Assembly: GCA_031263835.1 (NCBI GenBank)
Contig: JAISEZ010000186.1
Location: 1-5,308 of the forward strand
Direction of reading: 5' to 3'
DNA: 5,308 nt
From: Tannerella sp.
Lineage (GTDB): Bacteria > Bacteroidota > Bacteroidia > Bacteroidales > Tannerellaceae
The notes beneath the pieces were generated by a model, which saw only the letters and a list, made by a program, of their open reading frames with translations, was not told where the DNA came from and ran no database searches. The first letter of the stretch is position 1; every line of letters begins with the position of its first letter. Positions 5,078 through 5,308 of the stretch are shown one piece after another. A program made the translations under genes and the position numbers.

Positions 5078-5139
5078 ACCGGCGTCAGCCCCGCCGTGCA
5101 CAAAACCATCCCGCGCAAAGTATAAAAATGTGAGAATGA

Positions 5140-5169
5140 TTGGATTGTTCATGAAAGTTTGTAATTTCG
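5140..5169 (+). promoter_or_regulatory. Putative promoter for the gene at the right edge
   Basis: A TTG at 5140-5142 and TAATTTCG at 5162-5169 (one mismatch to TAnnTTTG) are spaced by 19 bp, the expected Bacteroides -33/-7 distance. Transcription would start near 5175. The ATG at 5200 on this RNA opens only ten codons. The next credible start is 5282. Confidence 0.4.
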
Positions 5170-5281
5170 CAGCGGAAAAGTTTTTTCAACACAAAGATTA
5201 TGACCGAAGAAAAAGCCTGGCAAAAGAACTGACAAAAGCTGTTTGCGAAAATTATATCGACCAAACACAAAAATTGCAGCA

Positions 5282-5308
5282 ATGGACAAAAGAGAAGATA
5301 TTATTGAT
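5282..5308 (+). CDS. Start of an unidentified gene, possibly a TetR-family regulator (cut by window edge)
   Basis: Only nine codons are visible, reading MDKREDIID. Many TetR/AcrR regulators open with a charged MxKRExI-type helix like this, and the upstream promoter supports a gene here, but nine residues cannot establish a family. A competing frame, open from ATG 5136 or 5151 to the edge (MKVCNFAAEKFFQHKDYDRR onward), would start upstream of or inside the promoter and looks less likely. The sequence to the right would settle it. Confidence 0.3.

Larger units (their letters stand above)
4339..5281. other. Repeat-dense spacer without a convincing gene
   Basis: About 940 bp holds, in order: an AT-rich tail of the cdaA transcript, an orphan -7 box with a small hairpin, a 204-bp inverted-repeat element, a block of GTCCC/GGGAC palindromes, a minus-strand -7 box, five 23-bp tandem units, and a promoter for whatever begins at the right edge. 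Short open frames exist (for example 4489-4647 plus and 4641-4904 minus), but their sequence is dictated by the repeats. Confidence 0.75.

Noticed and set aside
4891..5152. Two overlapping minus-strand frames with RCDAF-like repeated peptides
   Set aside because: Both frames cross the 23-bp array. Because 23 is not a multiple of three, the peptide changes frame at each unit and neither reading is favoured.
5200..5232. Ten-codon leader peptide (MTEEKAWQKN)
   Set aside because: It lies downstream of a plausible promoter, but it has no run of a single amino acid and no adjacent attenuator hairpin to support a leader-peptide role.
5085..5282. A 65-codon minus-strand frame rich in Phe, Ile and Cys
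   Set aside because: It is antisense to the putative promoter and leader at the right edge. Its hydrophobic look comes from A-rich plus-strand sequence, and no promoter box precedes it.

Overview
The window looks like chromosomal DNA of a Bacteroidota species, most likely order Bacteroidales. Three things point there: gene starts lack a Shine-Dalgarno sequence, several starts are preceded by a -7 box of the Bacteroides type (TAnnTTTG), and folP is followed directly by a CdaA-type diadenylate cyclase gene. The genus cannot be fixed from the sequence alone. Coding regions are clearly richer in GC than the repeat-laden spacers.

Layout. (1) Bases 1-1133, minus strand: a secreted tetratricopeptide-repeat protein that runs off the left edge. 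Upstream of it on the same strand, 38 bp away, is dut (1172-1603), encoding dUTPase. (2) A short divergent promoter region (1604-1683) separates dut from a plus-strand pair: a DUF2007-type protein with a C-terminal membrane anchor (1684-2052) and a 58-residue protein with two membrane helices (2065-2241). (3) Bases 2242-2716 hold no convincing gene but two tandem arrays: an 8-bp repeat, and a 42-bp repeat carrying CCATGG-centred palindromes. A TACATTTG box follows just before folP. (4) folP (2717-3565, dihydropteroate synthase) and cdaA (3559-4338, c-di-AMP synthase) overlap by 7 bp and should be co-translated. (5) Bases 4339-5281 hold no convincing gene. They contain an orphan promoter-like box, a 204-bp element with 36-bp imperfect inverted ends, a nest of GTCCC/GGGAC palindromes forming a larger inverted repeat, five 23-bp tandem hairpin units, and a second promoter. 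(6) At the right edge an ORF opens (5282 onward) whose first nine residues fit a TetR-type regulator, though this is little more than a guess.

The identified genes are housekeeping: nucleotide-pool sanitation (dUTPase), folate synthesis (FolP) and second-messenger synthesis (CdaA), with envelope or membrane proteins of unknown role beside them. The unusual content is in the spacers, where four or five unrelated repeat families are packed around the folP-cdaA operon. The most suggestive signal is the 23-bp array. All five base changes inside its hairpin arms keep pairing, as G-U, only if the minus strand is the RNA. I see no phage, plasmid, CRISPR, rRNA or tRNA signature.
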